Of a stretch of 64,000 bases of DNA, positions 24,297 through 31,594 are shown one piece after another. The notes below the pieces were generated by a model. The model was not told where the DNA came from, did not search any database, and saw only the letters and a program-made list of their open reading frames with translations. This DNA is from Agromyces soli (GTDB taxonomy: Bacteria; Actinomycetota; Actinomycetes; Actinomycetales; Microbacteriaceae): the NCBI RefSeq assembly GCF_022811605.1, contig NZ_CP094533.1, positions 1,674,001 through 1,738,000 of the forward strand. Direction: 5' to 3'. Every line of letters starts with the position of its first letter. Position 1 is the stretch's first letter. Position numbers and translations under genes: made by a program.

Positions 24297-24968
24297 TCAG
24301 CTCCGGCGACGCGCCTCGCTGACGCTCGCGGCGAGGCGGGACAGGCCGCGCTTGATCGCCTCGGCCTCCTCGGGGTCGAGGTGCGCGTACCAGAACGACT
24401 CCCGCGCGTTGTAGTCGCGGTAGACCTCGTCGCAGGCCCGCTTGCCCTCCGCGGTGGCGGAGATGACGATGCTCCGGCCGTCCTCGGGGGACGGCGAACG
24501 GTCGACGAGCCCGTCGGCCTCGAGTCGCTTGAGCAGCGCCGAGACCGCCGCCCGGCTCATCCCGGTGAGCTCGGTGACGCGCAGCAGCGTGGACGGGCCC
24601 ACCGTGGTGAGCACGAGCAGCACCCGCAGCGCGGCCGAGCTCATCCGTTGCTCGAGCTCGCCGCGGATGTCGTAGACGATCAGCTCGAACGCGCGATGCA
24701 GGGTCATGAAGAACTCGGCCGCCTCGAGATCGAGCCAGGGTCGCTGCTCGCCCGCGTGCTTCGCGAAGTGATCGACGAACGACCAGTAGTCCACCTCGCC
24801 GTCCGGTGCGGCGTCGAAGTCCGGTGACGGCGAGCGCCCCGCGGTGGGCTGTCCGTCGGGGCCGCTCACGAGCGGACCCCGTGCTGCGCTGCGGTCAGGA
24901 TGCGCCCCTCTCCTCGGCTGGCTGACGGCCTGCGTCGCACGTCGGCGTGCAGGCGATTCCCCGATCAT
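24297..24968 (-). CDS. MarR-family transcriptional regulator
   Basis: The protein (223 aa from ATG 24968; the first 45-50 residues are low-complexity, so an internal start is possible) has a winged helix: SSAALRVLLVLTTVG, LRVTELTGMSRAAVSALLKRLEADGLVDR and the wing SPEDGRSIVISATAEGK. It is divergent from a polar amino-acid ABC transporter operon, with a TTAGT-N10-ACTAA palindrome between them, and is its likely repressor. The ligand is unknown. Confidence 0.88.
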   Translation of the reverse strand: MIGESPARRRATQAVSQPRRGAHPDRSAARGPLVSGPDGQPTAGRSPSPDFDAAPDGEVDYWSFVDHFAKHAGEQRPWLDLEAAEFFMTLHRAFELIVYDIRGELEQRMSSAALRVLLVLTTVGPSTLLRVTELTGMSRAAVSALLKRLEADGLVDRSPSPEDGRSIVISATAEGKRACDEVYRDYNARESFWYAHLDPEEAEAIKRGLSRLAASVSEARRRS

Positions 24969-24985
24969 ACCCAGTCGCGGACAAT

Positions 24986-25005
24986 TTAGTTCACATATTG
25001 ACTAA
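24986..25005. promoter_or_regulatory. TTAGT-N10-ACTAA palindrome, probable MarR operator
   Basis: A 20-bp AT-rich palindrome in an otherwise GC-rich gap between the divergent MarR gene and the amino-acid ABC transporter. Size and base composition fit MarR sites. TTGACT (24998-25003), overlapping the right arm, may serve as a -35 element for the transporter. Confidence 0.65.
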
Positions 25006-25058
25006 CACGCTGAGGCGTGGGTATGGTCGCCTCACACCGCCTCTCGAAAGGACGAGCA

Positions 25059-25919
25059 ATGAAGCTTTCCCCCCGTCGCTCCACTGCGCTCGGCGGCGCA
25101 CTCGTCGCCGTCGCCCTCGGGCTCACCGGCTGCGCGCAACCGGCCGCCGACGCCTCCGATCCCCTCGCCGGCCTCCTCGCCGAGCCCGGCGTCCTGATCA
25201 CCGCCGACAGCGGCAGCGTCAAGCCGCTGAAGTACACCGAGGGCGGCAGCGGCGAGATGAAGGGCGTCATCCCCGACCTCACCAGGGAGTACGCGAAGCG
25301 GCTCGGCCTCGAGGTCCGATTCGAGAAGGTCTCCTCCGACGCCGTCATCCCGGGCGTCCTCGCCAACCGCTACGACGTGGCGCTCGCCGCGGGCGACTTC
25401 GCCGAGCGGCGGAAGACCCTCGACTTCGTCGACGTCGTCGAGGGCGGCGTCGTGCTCGTGGTCCAGCTCGGCAACCCGGCGGGCGTCACCGGCCGCGACG
25501 ACCTCTGCGGGCGCAGCCTCGCGATCGTCAAGGGCAGCATCCAGCAGGGCTACGCCGACGAGGAGCAGCAGGCGTGCTCCGCCGCGGGCAAGCCCGCCAT
25601 CGACATCCAGGGCTACGCCGACGGCCCCACGGCGACGCTCGCGCTGCAGAGCGGCCGCGTCGACGTCGAGTGGTCCGACCTCGCCGTCGCCAATCAGCTG
25701 GTCAAGGACAGCCCCGAGGAGTTCGAGCTCGCCGGCGAACCGGAGCTCCTCGCCCCGTACGGGGTCGGGGTCCCGAAGGAGAAGCCGGAGCTCACCGAGG
25801 CGATCCACCGGGTGCTCGCCGAGATGAAGGCCGACGGCACCTACGACCGGATCCTCGCCGAGTGGGGGCAGGAGAGCCTCGCGCTCGAGGAGATCGAGAT
25901 CAATGGCTCCGACTTCTGA
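25059..25919 (+). CDS. Polar amino-acid ABC transporter substrate-binding lipoprotein
   Basis: The 286-aa protein is a family 3 extracellular solute-binding protein. A lipoprotein signal ends in lipobox LTGC with Cys25. The mature part contains MKGVIPDLTREYAKRLGLEVRFEKV and RYDVALAAGDFAERRKTLDFVDV, family hallmarks. ATG 25059 follows AAAGGACGAGC; an upstream in-frame ATG at 25017 would add residues before the signal peptide and is rejected. First gene of a four-gene operon with permease, ATPase and aldo-keto reductase. Confidence 0.92.
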   Translation: MKLSPRRSTALGGALVAVALGLTGCAQPAADASDPLAGLLAEPGVLITADSGSVKPLKYTEGGSGEMKGVIPDLTREYAKRLGLEVRFEKVSSDAVIPGVLANRYDVALAAGDFAERRKTLDFVDVVEGGVVLVVQLGNPAGVTGRDDLCGRSLAIVKGSIQQGYADEEQQACSAAGKPAIDIQGYADGPTATLALQSGRVDVEWSDLAVANQLVKDSPEEFELAGEPELLAPYGVGVPKEKPELTEAIHRVLAEMKADGTYDRILAEWGQESLALEEIEINGSDF

Positions 25920-26802
25920 GTCGACCGCGGCACCGGCGCCCGCCGTCGGTGCCGCGGCCGGTGCGCGGCGCGAATACCGCTTCGCGAGGCCGGTCCGCTG
26001 GAGCTGGTGGATCTCGGGCGCGATCTCCGTGCTCGTGCTCCTCGGCGTCGTCGACTTCCTCGTCAACGGGCGCAACTGGCAGTGGGACGTCGTGGCCGAG
26101 TACCTCTTCCACCCCGACATCCTGGTCGGCCTCGGCAACACGATCGTCCTGACGGTCACCTGCGCCATCACCGGCCTCCTCATGGGCGGCGTCGTCGCGT
26201 ACCTGCGCATGTCGTCCAACCCGGTCTTCCGGGCGATCGGAGCGGTGTACATCTGGCTCATCCGGGCCATCCCCGCGCTCGTGCTGCTGCTCTTCATCTT
26301 CTTCCTCGCCGCGCTCCTGCCGCAGATCCCGATCGGGCTCCCCTTCCTGCCGCCGTTCGCGTCTCTGCCGACGAACACCCTCATCTCCCAGTCGACCGCC
26401 GCGATCCTGGGGCTCACCCTGATCCAGGGCGCGTACATCGGCGAGATCTACCGCGGCGGCATCCTCTCCGTGCCGCGAGGGCAGCTCGAGGCCGCGCGCT
26501 CGATGGGCATGACCCACTGGCAGGCGATGCGCCGCATCATCGCGCCGCAGTCGATCCGGGTGGTGATCCCGCCGCTCGGCAACGAGATGATCACCCTCTT
26601 CAAGAACACCTCCCTGGTGTTCGTCATCGGGTACACGGAGCTCCTCACCACCGTGCAGCTCATCTACGGCGAGACGTACCAGACCATCCCGCTGCTCGTC
26701 GTGGCGTGCATCTGGTACCTCGCGCTCACCAGCATCGCGATGCTCGGCCAGCGCCAGCTCGAGAAGCGATTCGGAAAGGGGTTCCGCGGTGTCGACGACT
26801 GA
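25903..26802 (+). CDS. Amino-acid ABC transporter permease (HisMQ/GlnP type)
   Basis: The 299-aa membrane protein overlaps the preceding stop by 17 nt. After an Ala-rich cytoplasmic N-terminus it shows a first helix [19 protein letters not shown], then the family hallmarks [41 protein letters not shown] and the EAA-like loop [20 protein letters not shown], and [16 protein letters not shown]. It forms the membrane pore of the amino-acid importer, presumably as a homodimer, because only one permease is encoded. Confidence 0.92.
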   Translation: MAPTSESTAAPAPAVGAAAGARREYRFARPVRWSWWISGAISVLVLLGVVDFLVNGRNWQWDVVAEYLFHPDILVGLGNTIVLTVTCAITGLLMGGVVAYLRMSSNPVFRAIGAVYIWLIRAIPALVLLLFIFFLAALLPQIPIGLPFLPPFASLPTNTLISQSTAAILGLTLIQGAYIGEIYRGGILSVPRGQLEAARSMGMTHWQAMRRIIAPQSIRVVIPPLGNEMITLFKNTSLVFVIGYTELLTTVQLIYGETYQTIPLLVVACIWYLALTSIAMLGQRQLEKRFGKGFRGVDD

Positions 26803-27577
26803 GACCGTGCGCGCACCGCTCGTTCGGGCGCGCGACGTCGAGAAGCGGTTCGGCGAGCACACGGTGCTCTCGGGCATCGACCTCGAACTGCAGGAGGGGC
26901 AGGTCATCAGCCTGCTCGGCCCCTCAGGTTCGGGCAAGAGCACCTTCCTGCGCTGCATCAACCTCCTCGAGCAGATCGACTCGGGGGAGATCCGCTACCG
27001 CGACGAGGTGCTCGGCTTCGAGCTGCGCGACGGCGTCTACCACCCGCTCGCCGAGAAGCGCAAGAGCCGGCAGCGCGTCCACTTCGGCATGGTCTTCCAG
27101 CAGTTCAACCTGTTCCCGCACCTGACCGCCCTCGAGAACGTCTGCGAGGGGCTCCGGGTCGTGCAGCGGCAATCGAGGGCGGAGGCCGAGGAGCGCGGGC
27201 GGTTCCTCCTGGACCGCGTCGGCCTCGCCGACAAAGCCGGGCAGTACCCGGCGATGCTCTCCGGCGGACAGCAGCAGCGGGTCGCGATCGCCAGGGCGCT
27301 CGCCCCGCGCCCGGCGGTGATGCTCTTCGACGAGCCGACCTCCGCCCTCGACCCCGAGCTCGTCGGCGAGGTGCTCGACGTCATGCGCGAGCTCGCCGAC
27401 GCCGGGATGACGATGCTCATCGTCACCCACGAGATGAACTTCGCACGCGAGGTGAGCGACGCGGTGGCCCTGCTCGATCAGGGCCGGATCGTCGAGTTCG
27501 GCGCGCCCGAGCAGGTGCTCACCGACCCGCAGTCCGAGCGGGCGAAGGCCTTCGTCAACGCCATGAAGAGAAAGTGA
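26789..27577 (+). CDS. Amino-acid ABC transporter ATP-binding protein
   Basis: This 262-aa ATPase starts at GTG 26789 inside the permease gene. Seen: Walker [11 protein letters not shown]-loop [17 protein letters not shown] (characteristic of polar amino-acid transporters), signature LSGGQQQR, Walker [17 protein letters not shown] and H-loop IVTHEMNFA. Its stop overlaps the aldo-keto reductase start (GTGA). Confidence 0.94.
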   Translation: MSTTETVRAPLVRARDVEKRFGEHTVLSGIDLELQEGQVISLLGPSGSGKSTFLRCINLLEQIDSGEIRYRDEVLGFELRDGVYHPLAEKRKSRQRVHFGMVFQQFNLFPHLTALENVCEGLRVVQRQSRAEAEERGRFLLDRVGLADKAGQYPAMLSGGQQQRVAIARALAPRPAVMLFDEPTSALDPELVGEVLDVMRELADAGMTMLIVTHEMNFAREVSDAVALLDQGRIVEFGAPEQVLTDPQSERAKAFVNAMKRK

Positions 27578-28548
27578 ACGATACGAACATGCGAACCATC
27601 GGCACCACCGGCATCGAGGTCAGCGAGCTCTCGCTCGGCTCCTGGAACACCTACTCGCGGCTCAGCTTCGAGGCGAACGTGGCGCTCGTCGACCACGCGT
27701 TCCGCAGCGGCATCCGCTTCTTCGACGTCGCCTACTACCGGGACAAGCCGCACACCGAGGTGCTCTTCGGGCGGATGCTGCAGGAGGCCTCGTTCGCGCG
27801 CGAGGACATCGTGCTCGCGGAGAAGGTCTGGTTCTTCGACTACCCGGAGCGCTCGCTCGCGGCGCAGCTGGACGCCTCGCTGCGCCGCCTCGCGGTCGAG
27901 CAGGTCGACGTGATCATCGTCGAGCACCCGCGCGAGGGCATGGACGTCGAGGCGCTCGCCGAGGAGGCGGCCGGGCTCGTCACCTCGGGCCGGGCGCGCG
28001 CCTGGGGCGGGCTGAACTGGCGGCCGGAGCTCATCCACCGCGCCTGGGCGCACTGCCGCGAGCGCGGGCTGCCGAAGCCCGAGCTGGTGCAGCTGAAGTA
28101 CTCGCTCGTGCGGCAGAACGTGGTCGACGGGCCCGACTACGCGCGGGTGCTCGCCGAGACCGGCATCAGCGTGCACGCCTCGGACAGCCTCGAGGGCGGC
28201 ATCCTGACCGGGACGCTCGCACCGGTGCGCAAGATCGGTCTCGACATCGGCGGCATCCGGGAGGAGATCCGCGCCCGGGTGCCCGCGATCCAGGCCGCCG
28301 CGGCGGAGCTCGGCGTGACGGCGGCCGAGTTCGCAATCGCCTTCGCGGTGTCGAAGCCCGAGGTGTGCTCCCTGCTGTTCGGCGCCACCCGGCCCGACCA
28401 GATCGACGCGAACCTCCGCGGCGTCGAGCTCGCGGCGACGCGCGGCGACGAGGTGCGCCGGCTCGCGGCCGGCCTCGGGATCGACGCGCACGAGATCGAC
28501 CCGCCGTACGCGCACGCCGCGCCGCTGACCGACGAGTTCGTGGCCTGA
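27574..28548 (+). CDS. Aldo/keto reductase
   Basis: This 324-aa NADPH-dependent reductase of the potassium-channel-beta-like AKR group starts at GTG 27574. Seen: [16 protein letters not shown] with catalytic Asp51 and Tyr54 or Tyr55 (one residue closer than the usual D-x4-Y spacing), Lys84 in AEKVW and His118 in VIIVEHP. The nucleotide-binding end shows [15 protein letters not shown]. Being translationally coupled to an amino-acid importer is unusual; it may reduce a compound made from, or brought in by, that transporter. Confidence 0.85.
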   Translation: MNDTNMRTIGTTGIEVSELSLGSWNTYSRLSFEANVALVDHAFRSGIRFFDVAYYRDKPHTEVLFGRMLQEASFAREDIVLAEKVWFFDYPERSLAAQLDASLRRLAVEQVDVIIVEHPREGMDVEALAEEAAGLVTSGRARAWGGLNWRPELIHRAWAHCRERGLPKPELVQLKYSLVRQNVVDGPDYARVLAETGISVHASDSLEGGILTGTLAPVRKIGLDIGGIREEIRARVPAIQAAAAELGVTAAEFAIAFAVSKPEVCSLLFGATRPDQIDANLRGVELAATRGDEVRRLAAGLGIDAHEIDPPYAHAAPLTDEFVA

Positions 28549-28576
28549 GCGTTCGCGGACCGCGTTCCGCGTACCG

Positions 28577-28614
28577 CGAGGAGGGGCGGCGCCGAGCGGC
28601 GCCGCCCCTCCTCG
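28577..28614. terminator. Bidirectional terminator between the aldo/keto reductase and NmrA-type genes
   Basis: Perfect 18-bp inverted repeat (left arm CGAGGAGGGGCGGCGCCG) with only 2 nt between arms, 28 nt after the aldo/keto reductase stop and 19 nt past the end of the convergent gene. Confidence 0.85.
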
Positions 28615-28633
28615 GCTCGTTCGAGCGGCCGGC

Positions 28634-29494
28634 TCAGGCGGAGATCGCCTGGCGGAGCCCCTCGACGAGCGACGTCGTCGGTCGGCCGATGAGGCGCGCG
28701 AGGGTGCCGTCGGCGTTCGCGAGCACGCCGCGGCGGATGCCGTCGTCGATCCCCGCGACGAACCCGGCGGTGCCCGCGTCGAGGCCGGCGGCCTCGAGTG
28801 CGGCGACGTGCTCCTCGCTCGACACGGGCGTGTACACGACCTCGCGGCCCGTGAGCTCGGATGCCGCGGCGGCGAGCTCCTCGTAGCCCCAGGCGTGCTC
28901 GCCGCTGAAGTCGTAGACGGCGCCGAGGTGGCCGTCCTCGGTGAGCAGCACTGCGAGCCCGGCGGCGAGGTCGGCCCGGGTCGCACTCGCGACCGTGCCG
29001 TCGCCGACGCTCGCGACGATCGTGCCCGACTCGGCGGCCTGCTTCACGTCGCCGGCGTAGTTCTCGGTGTACCAGTTGTGCCGGGCGATGACGGCGGGCA
29101 CGCCGGACGCGACGATCGCCTCCTCGGTCGCCTTGTGGTCGGGGGCGAGCACGAACTCGGCGGTGGTCGCGTTCGGCACGCTCGTGTACACGAGCTTCGC
29201 GACGCCCGCGGCATTCGCGGCGTCGATGACGTTGCGGTGTCCGACGGCGCGGGCGCCGGGGGCGCTGCCCGAGATGAGCAGCACGGTGTCGACGCCCTCG
29301 AGCGCGGCGGTGATGGTCTCGGGGCGGTCGTAGTCGAGCACGGCGGTGCGCACGCCGCGCTCCGCGGCGGACTGCAGCTTCGCGGTGTCGCGGGCGGTGG
29401 CGACGAGCTCGGCGGGGGCGACCCCGCGCTCGAGCAGCGCGTCGACGACGAGGCGGCCGAGCTGGCCGGAGGCGGCGGTGACGAGGATGGTCAT
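28634..29494 (-). CDS. NmrA/Qor2-like NAD(P)H-binding quinone reductase
   Basis: The 286-aa protein is an atypical short-chain dehydrogenase of the NmrA/HSCARG/Qor2 group: GQLGRLVVDALLERG glycine motif at the N-terminus (TAASGQLG), VATARDTAKL, DTVLLISGSAPGARA and YTSVPNATTAEF. Such enzymes reduce quinones with NADPH. It is divergently transcribed from an HxlR regulator with a conserved N-terminal cysteine, the same arrangement as the redox-responsive qor2/qorR pair of Corynebacterium. Confidence 0.88.
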   Translation of the reverse strand: MTILVTAASGQLGRLVVDALLERGVAPAELVATARDTAKLQSAAERGVRTAVLDYDRPETITAALEGVDTVLLISGSAPGARAVGHRNVIDAANAAGVAKLVYTSVPNATTAEFVLAPDHKATEEAIVASGVPAVIARHNWYTENYAGDVKQAAESGTIVASVGDGTVASATRADLAAGLAVLLTEDGHLGAVYDFSGEHAWGYEELAAAASELTGREVVYTPVSSEEHVAALEAAGLDAGTAGFVAGIDDGIRRGVLANADGTLARLIGRPTTSLVEGLRQAISA

Positions 29495-29577
29495 GCGATG
29501 GTCCTTTCGGAAGCGCCGGCCCCTCCGGCGTCACCATGGGCCAACCGGATGCCTCGCCATCCGCATTCCTTCCGGAG

Positions 29578-29605
29578 GGTACCCACTTTCCGGTAAGGTA
29601 CCCAC
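29578..29605. promoter_or_regulatory. GGTACCCAC direct repeat, probable HxlR operator
   Basis: Two identical 9-mers GGTACCCAC at 29578-29586 and 29597-29605, 19 bp apart, directly before ATG 29606. The position in the gap between the divergent NmrA-type and HxlR genes is where an HxlR dimer pair would repress both. Confidence 0.65.
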
Positions 29606-29974
29606 ATGCAGGTAAGTCTTGCGGATCCGCGCATCGAGCGCCCGAAGATCTTCACCCACGGCTGCCCGACTCGTGTCGTGCTCGACCACGTCATGAGCCG
29701 CTGGGGCGTGCTCGTGCTGCTCGCGCTGAGCGAGGGCACGCTGCGCTGGGGTGAGCTGCGCCGCGAGGTCGACGGCATCAGCGAGAAGATGCTCGCCTCG
29801 ACGCTGCGCACGCTCGAGGCCGACGGCATCGTCGTGCGCACCTCCTATCCCGAGGTGCCGCCCCGCGTGGAGTACTCGCTCAGCCCCCTCGGCGACGAGC
29901 TCATGCAGCGCATGCTGCCCCTCGTCGGCTGGGTCGCCGAGCACGCCGAGGGCATCGTCGAGCGGCAGGCCTGA
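29606..29974 (+). CDS. HxlR-family redox-type transcriptional regulator
   Basis: This 122-aa winged-helix protein shows the DUF24/HxlR core: the conserved Cys20 in THGCPTR, SRWGVLVLLALSEG, RWGELRREVDGISEKMLASTLRTLEADGIV and a wing PPRVEYSLSPLG. In QorR and YodB this cysteine is the quinone/diamide sensor. ATG 29606 immediately follows the second GGTACCCAC repeat, so protein binding would also cover the start site. Confidence 0.9.
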   Translation: MQVSLADPRIERPKIFTHGCPTRVVLDHVMSRWGVLVLLALSEGTLRWGELRREVDGISEKMLASTLRTLEADGIVVRTSYPEVPPRVEYSLSPLGDELMQRMLPLVGWVAEHAEGIVERQA

Positions 29975-30053
29975 CCCACCGCCCCTCCCGGCCACCGCCG
30001 CCCCCCCCGGGTCCTCTCCCGCCTCTCCTGGCCACCCCGTCCGCCACCGGTGC

Positions 30054-30105
30054 GACGTCACTATTTGCGGGTGCCGAGGCCCGCGCACCCACGAATACTG
30101 ACGTC
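30054..30105. repeat. 52-bp intergenic palindrome, copy C
   Basis: The best-preserved copy: arms GACGTCACTATTTGCGGGTGC and partner differ at only 3 of 21 positions, with a 10-nt loop. It lies between the convergent HxlR and TetR genes (gap 29975-30131), next to a C-rich run. Confidence 0.85.
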
Positions 30106-30131
30106 ATGCGGGGTTTGGAGCTCGCGAACGC

Positions 30132-30695
30132 TCAGGAGGTGGCGAGCTCCCGATCGATGGCGCCGGCCATGAGCGCGCCGGGCTCGGAGAGCAGGCCGGG
30201 ATCGATCCGCTGCGCTCCGGCGATGCCGAAGGCGATGAGCAGCAGGCGGCTCGCGGCGGCCGTGCGGTCGCCCGCACCGGGCAGGCGCGCGGCGAGGGAG
30301 CGTTCGAGCGCGCGGTAGCTCTCGGCGAAGGCCCCGGCGAAGCGTTCGTCGCTCTGGGCGTGGCGCCAGGCATCCGCCCATCGTGCGAGACCGGCCAGGT
30401 CGCCGTCGGCGAACGGGGCGAAGAACGCGTCCAACGCGGCGCGGCCCGGGGTGGGCGTCTCGAGCTCGTAGGCGGTGCGTTCGCGCTCGACGTAGGCGAG
30501 CCACGCCTCGGCCGCGAGCTCGGAGGTGCTCGCGAAGCGGTGGTGCACGAGTCCGGGGGAGGCGCCGGCCTCGGTCGCGACCGCGCGCGAGGTGACGGCG
30601 GCGAGGCCGTCGCGCTCGAGCACGCGAACGGCGGCGTGCAGCAACTCGCTGCGTCGTTCGTCGTGCGACAGGTAGCTCACCCTCGAATTGTACAT
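30132..30695 (-). CDS. TetR-family transcriptional repressor
   Basis: The 187-aa protein has an N-terminal TetR DNA-binding domain: RRSELLHAAVRVLERDGLAAVT and the recognition helix region ATEAGASPGLVHHRF. The C-terminal helical part resembles the TetR_C group, ending MAGAIDRELATS. Start 30695 is preceded by GAGGAG 10 nt away. It is divergent from the FBP-domain gene with a perfect 18-bp palindrome in between, hence probably autoregulatory. Inducer unknown. Confidence 0.9.
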   Translation of the reverse strand: MYNSRVSYLSHDERRSELLHAAVRVLERDGLAAVTSRAVATEAGASPGLVHHRFASTSELAAEAWLAYVERERTAYELETPTPGRAALDAFFAPFADGDLAGLARWADAWRHAQSDERFAGAFAESYRALERSLAARLPGAGDRTAAASRLLLIAFGIAGAQRIDPGLLSEPGALMAGAIDRELATS

Positions 30696-30738
30696 GCGCC
30701 CAAAACTCCTCTAGCGTGATTTTGGGCATATGCCCAAA
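30689..30738 (+). promoter_or_regulatory. Promoter of the FBP-domain gene with perfect TetR operator
   Basis: TTGTAC (30689-30694) and TAGCGT (30712-30717) are 17 nt apart. TTTGGGCATATGCCCAAA at 30721-30738 is a perfect 18-bp palindrome just after the -10 box, and a half-site GCGCCCAAAA (30696-30705) lies in the promoter spacer, so one TetR dimer could block both divergent genes. Confidence 0.8.
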
Positions 30739-30757
30739 TCACGAGAGGAGCGAACTC

Positions 30758-31264
30758 ATGCGCGCGATGACCCCAGCGGAGATCCGCGGGTCGATCCGGA
30801 ACACCGACGAGCGGGCGCGCCGCACCATGCTGCTGCCGCGCGCGCTCGGCGAACTCGACTGGTCGGCGCGGGACGTGCTCGCCTGGCGCGATGGCCGGGC
30901 CCGCCACCGCGGCTACCTCGTGCGCTGGGCGACGAGGTCGTCGGGCGCACCTCGGCCGGAGGGGCTGCTGCTCACGATCGCCCGCGCGCCCGGCCGACCC
31001 GACCGGGCCGTGATGTGCACCTTCTGCCGGTTCACCGCCCGCTTCGAGGAGGTGGCGATGTTCACCGCGCCGCGCGCCGGCGCCGCCGGGTTGCGCGGGG
31101 ACACCGTCGGCGTGCTCGCCTGCGAGGACCTCGGCTGCCACGCCCGGGTGCGGCAGCCGCCGCTGCGCGGTCCGCTCGATCCGCCCGTGGAGGAGATCGT
31201 CGCGGCCCGAGTCGCGGGCCTCGCCGAGCGCATCGACGCCTTCTTCGCCGACGTGCTCGGCTGA
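30758..31264 (+). CDS. FBP-domain (FusB-like treble-clef zinc finger) protein
   Basis: The 168-aa protein starts at ATG 30758 behind GAGAGGAG. The C-terminal part has paired cysteines MCTFCRFTARFEEV and ACEDLGCHARVRQP, a treble-clef zinc finger as in FusB/FBP proteins that bind elongation factor G and can rescue it from fusidic acid. The N-terminal half (MTPAEIRGSIRNTDERARR) is helical. Control by a divergent TetR repressor suggests an inducible stress or drug-protection function; resistance is inference only. Confidence 0.78.
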   Translation: MRAMTPAEIRGSIRNTDERARRTMLLPRALGELDWSARDVLAWRDGRARHRGYLVRWATRSSGAPRPEGLLLTIARAPGRPDRAVMCTFCRFTARFEEVAMFTAPRAGAAGLRGDTVGVLACEDLGCHARVRQPPLRGPLDPPVEEIVAARVAGLAERIDAFFADVLG

Positions 31265-31503
31265 GCCGCCCCGCCCCGCCCCGCGCCGCCCCGCCCCGCC
31301 CGGCGCCCGAGCGTGCGAGCGAGCGGCCGCTCGTGCAATTCGCCGAGTTGCACGACGCGTCGTATGGCGCGCCGACTGCGCCCGGCGCGTCGGGGCAACC
31401 ATCGTGCAACTCGCGGATCCTCGGGCGGGAGGCGCAGGGCGGGAGGCGCAGCGCGGGAGGCGTGGGGCGTGCGTGCCGGGGCGTGAGGCGTGGGGCGGGG
31501 GTC
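31265..31503. other. Gene-free, strongly biased intergenic stretch
   Basis: Between the FBP-domain gene and the anchored hydrolase: a CCCCG/CCCGC run (31269-31310), one copy of the second palindrome family (31344-31413), then a G-rich part with imperfect GGGCGGGAGGCGCAG- and GCGTGGGGCGTG-type repeats (31430-31500). I see no coding potential. Confidence 0.6.
31344..31413. repeat. About 70-bp intergenic palindrome, second family, copy 2
   Basis: Perfect 12-bp outer arms CGAGTTGCACGA and TCGTGCAACTCG around a GC-rich centre. Same arms as at 13670 and 37857; best-paired ends of the three. Confidence 0.7.
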
Positions 31504-31561
31504 TTGACAGGGCGGGGGCGCGCCCCTAGCTTGATGGGAACTTAGTTTAGCCGGTCACTAA
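31504..31561 (+). promoter_or_regulatory. Promoter and palindromic operator of the anchored hydrolase
   Basis: TTGACA (31504-31509) and TAGCTT (31527-31532) are 17 nt apart, a strong consensus promoter. TTAGT-N10-ACTAA at 31542-31561 directly follows the -10 box. This AT-rich palindrome is a likely site for the ROK-type regulator encoded downstream (35448). Confidence 0.75.
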
Positions 31562-31594
31562 AGGTACCGACCTCCTCTCCCCGATTGGACCGAC

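Noticed and set aside
30758..31264. Start of the FBP-domain gene at 30716
   Set aside because: It would place the operator palindrome inside the coding region; GAGAGGAG directly precedes ATG 30758.
31265..31310. Gene in the CCCCG-rich run after the FBP-domain gene
   Set aside because: Low-complexity Pro/Arg/Gly translations in all frames and no ribosome site.
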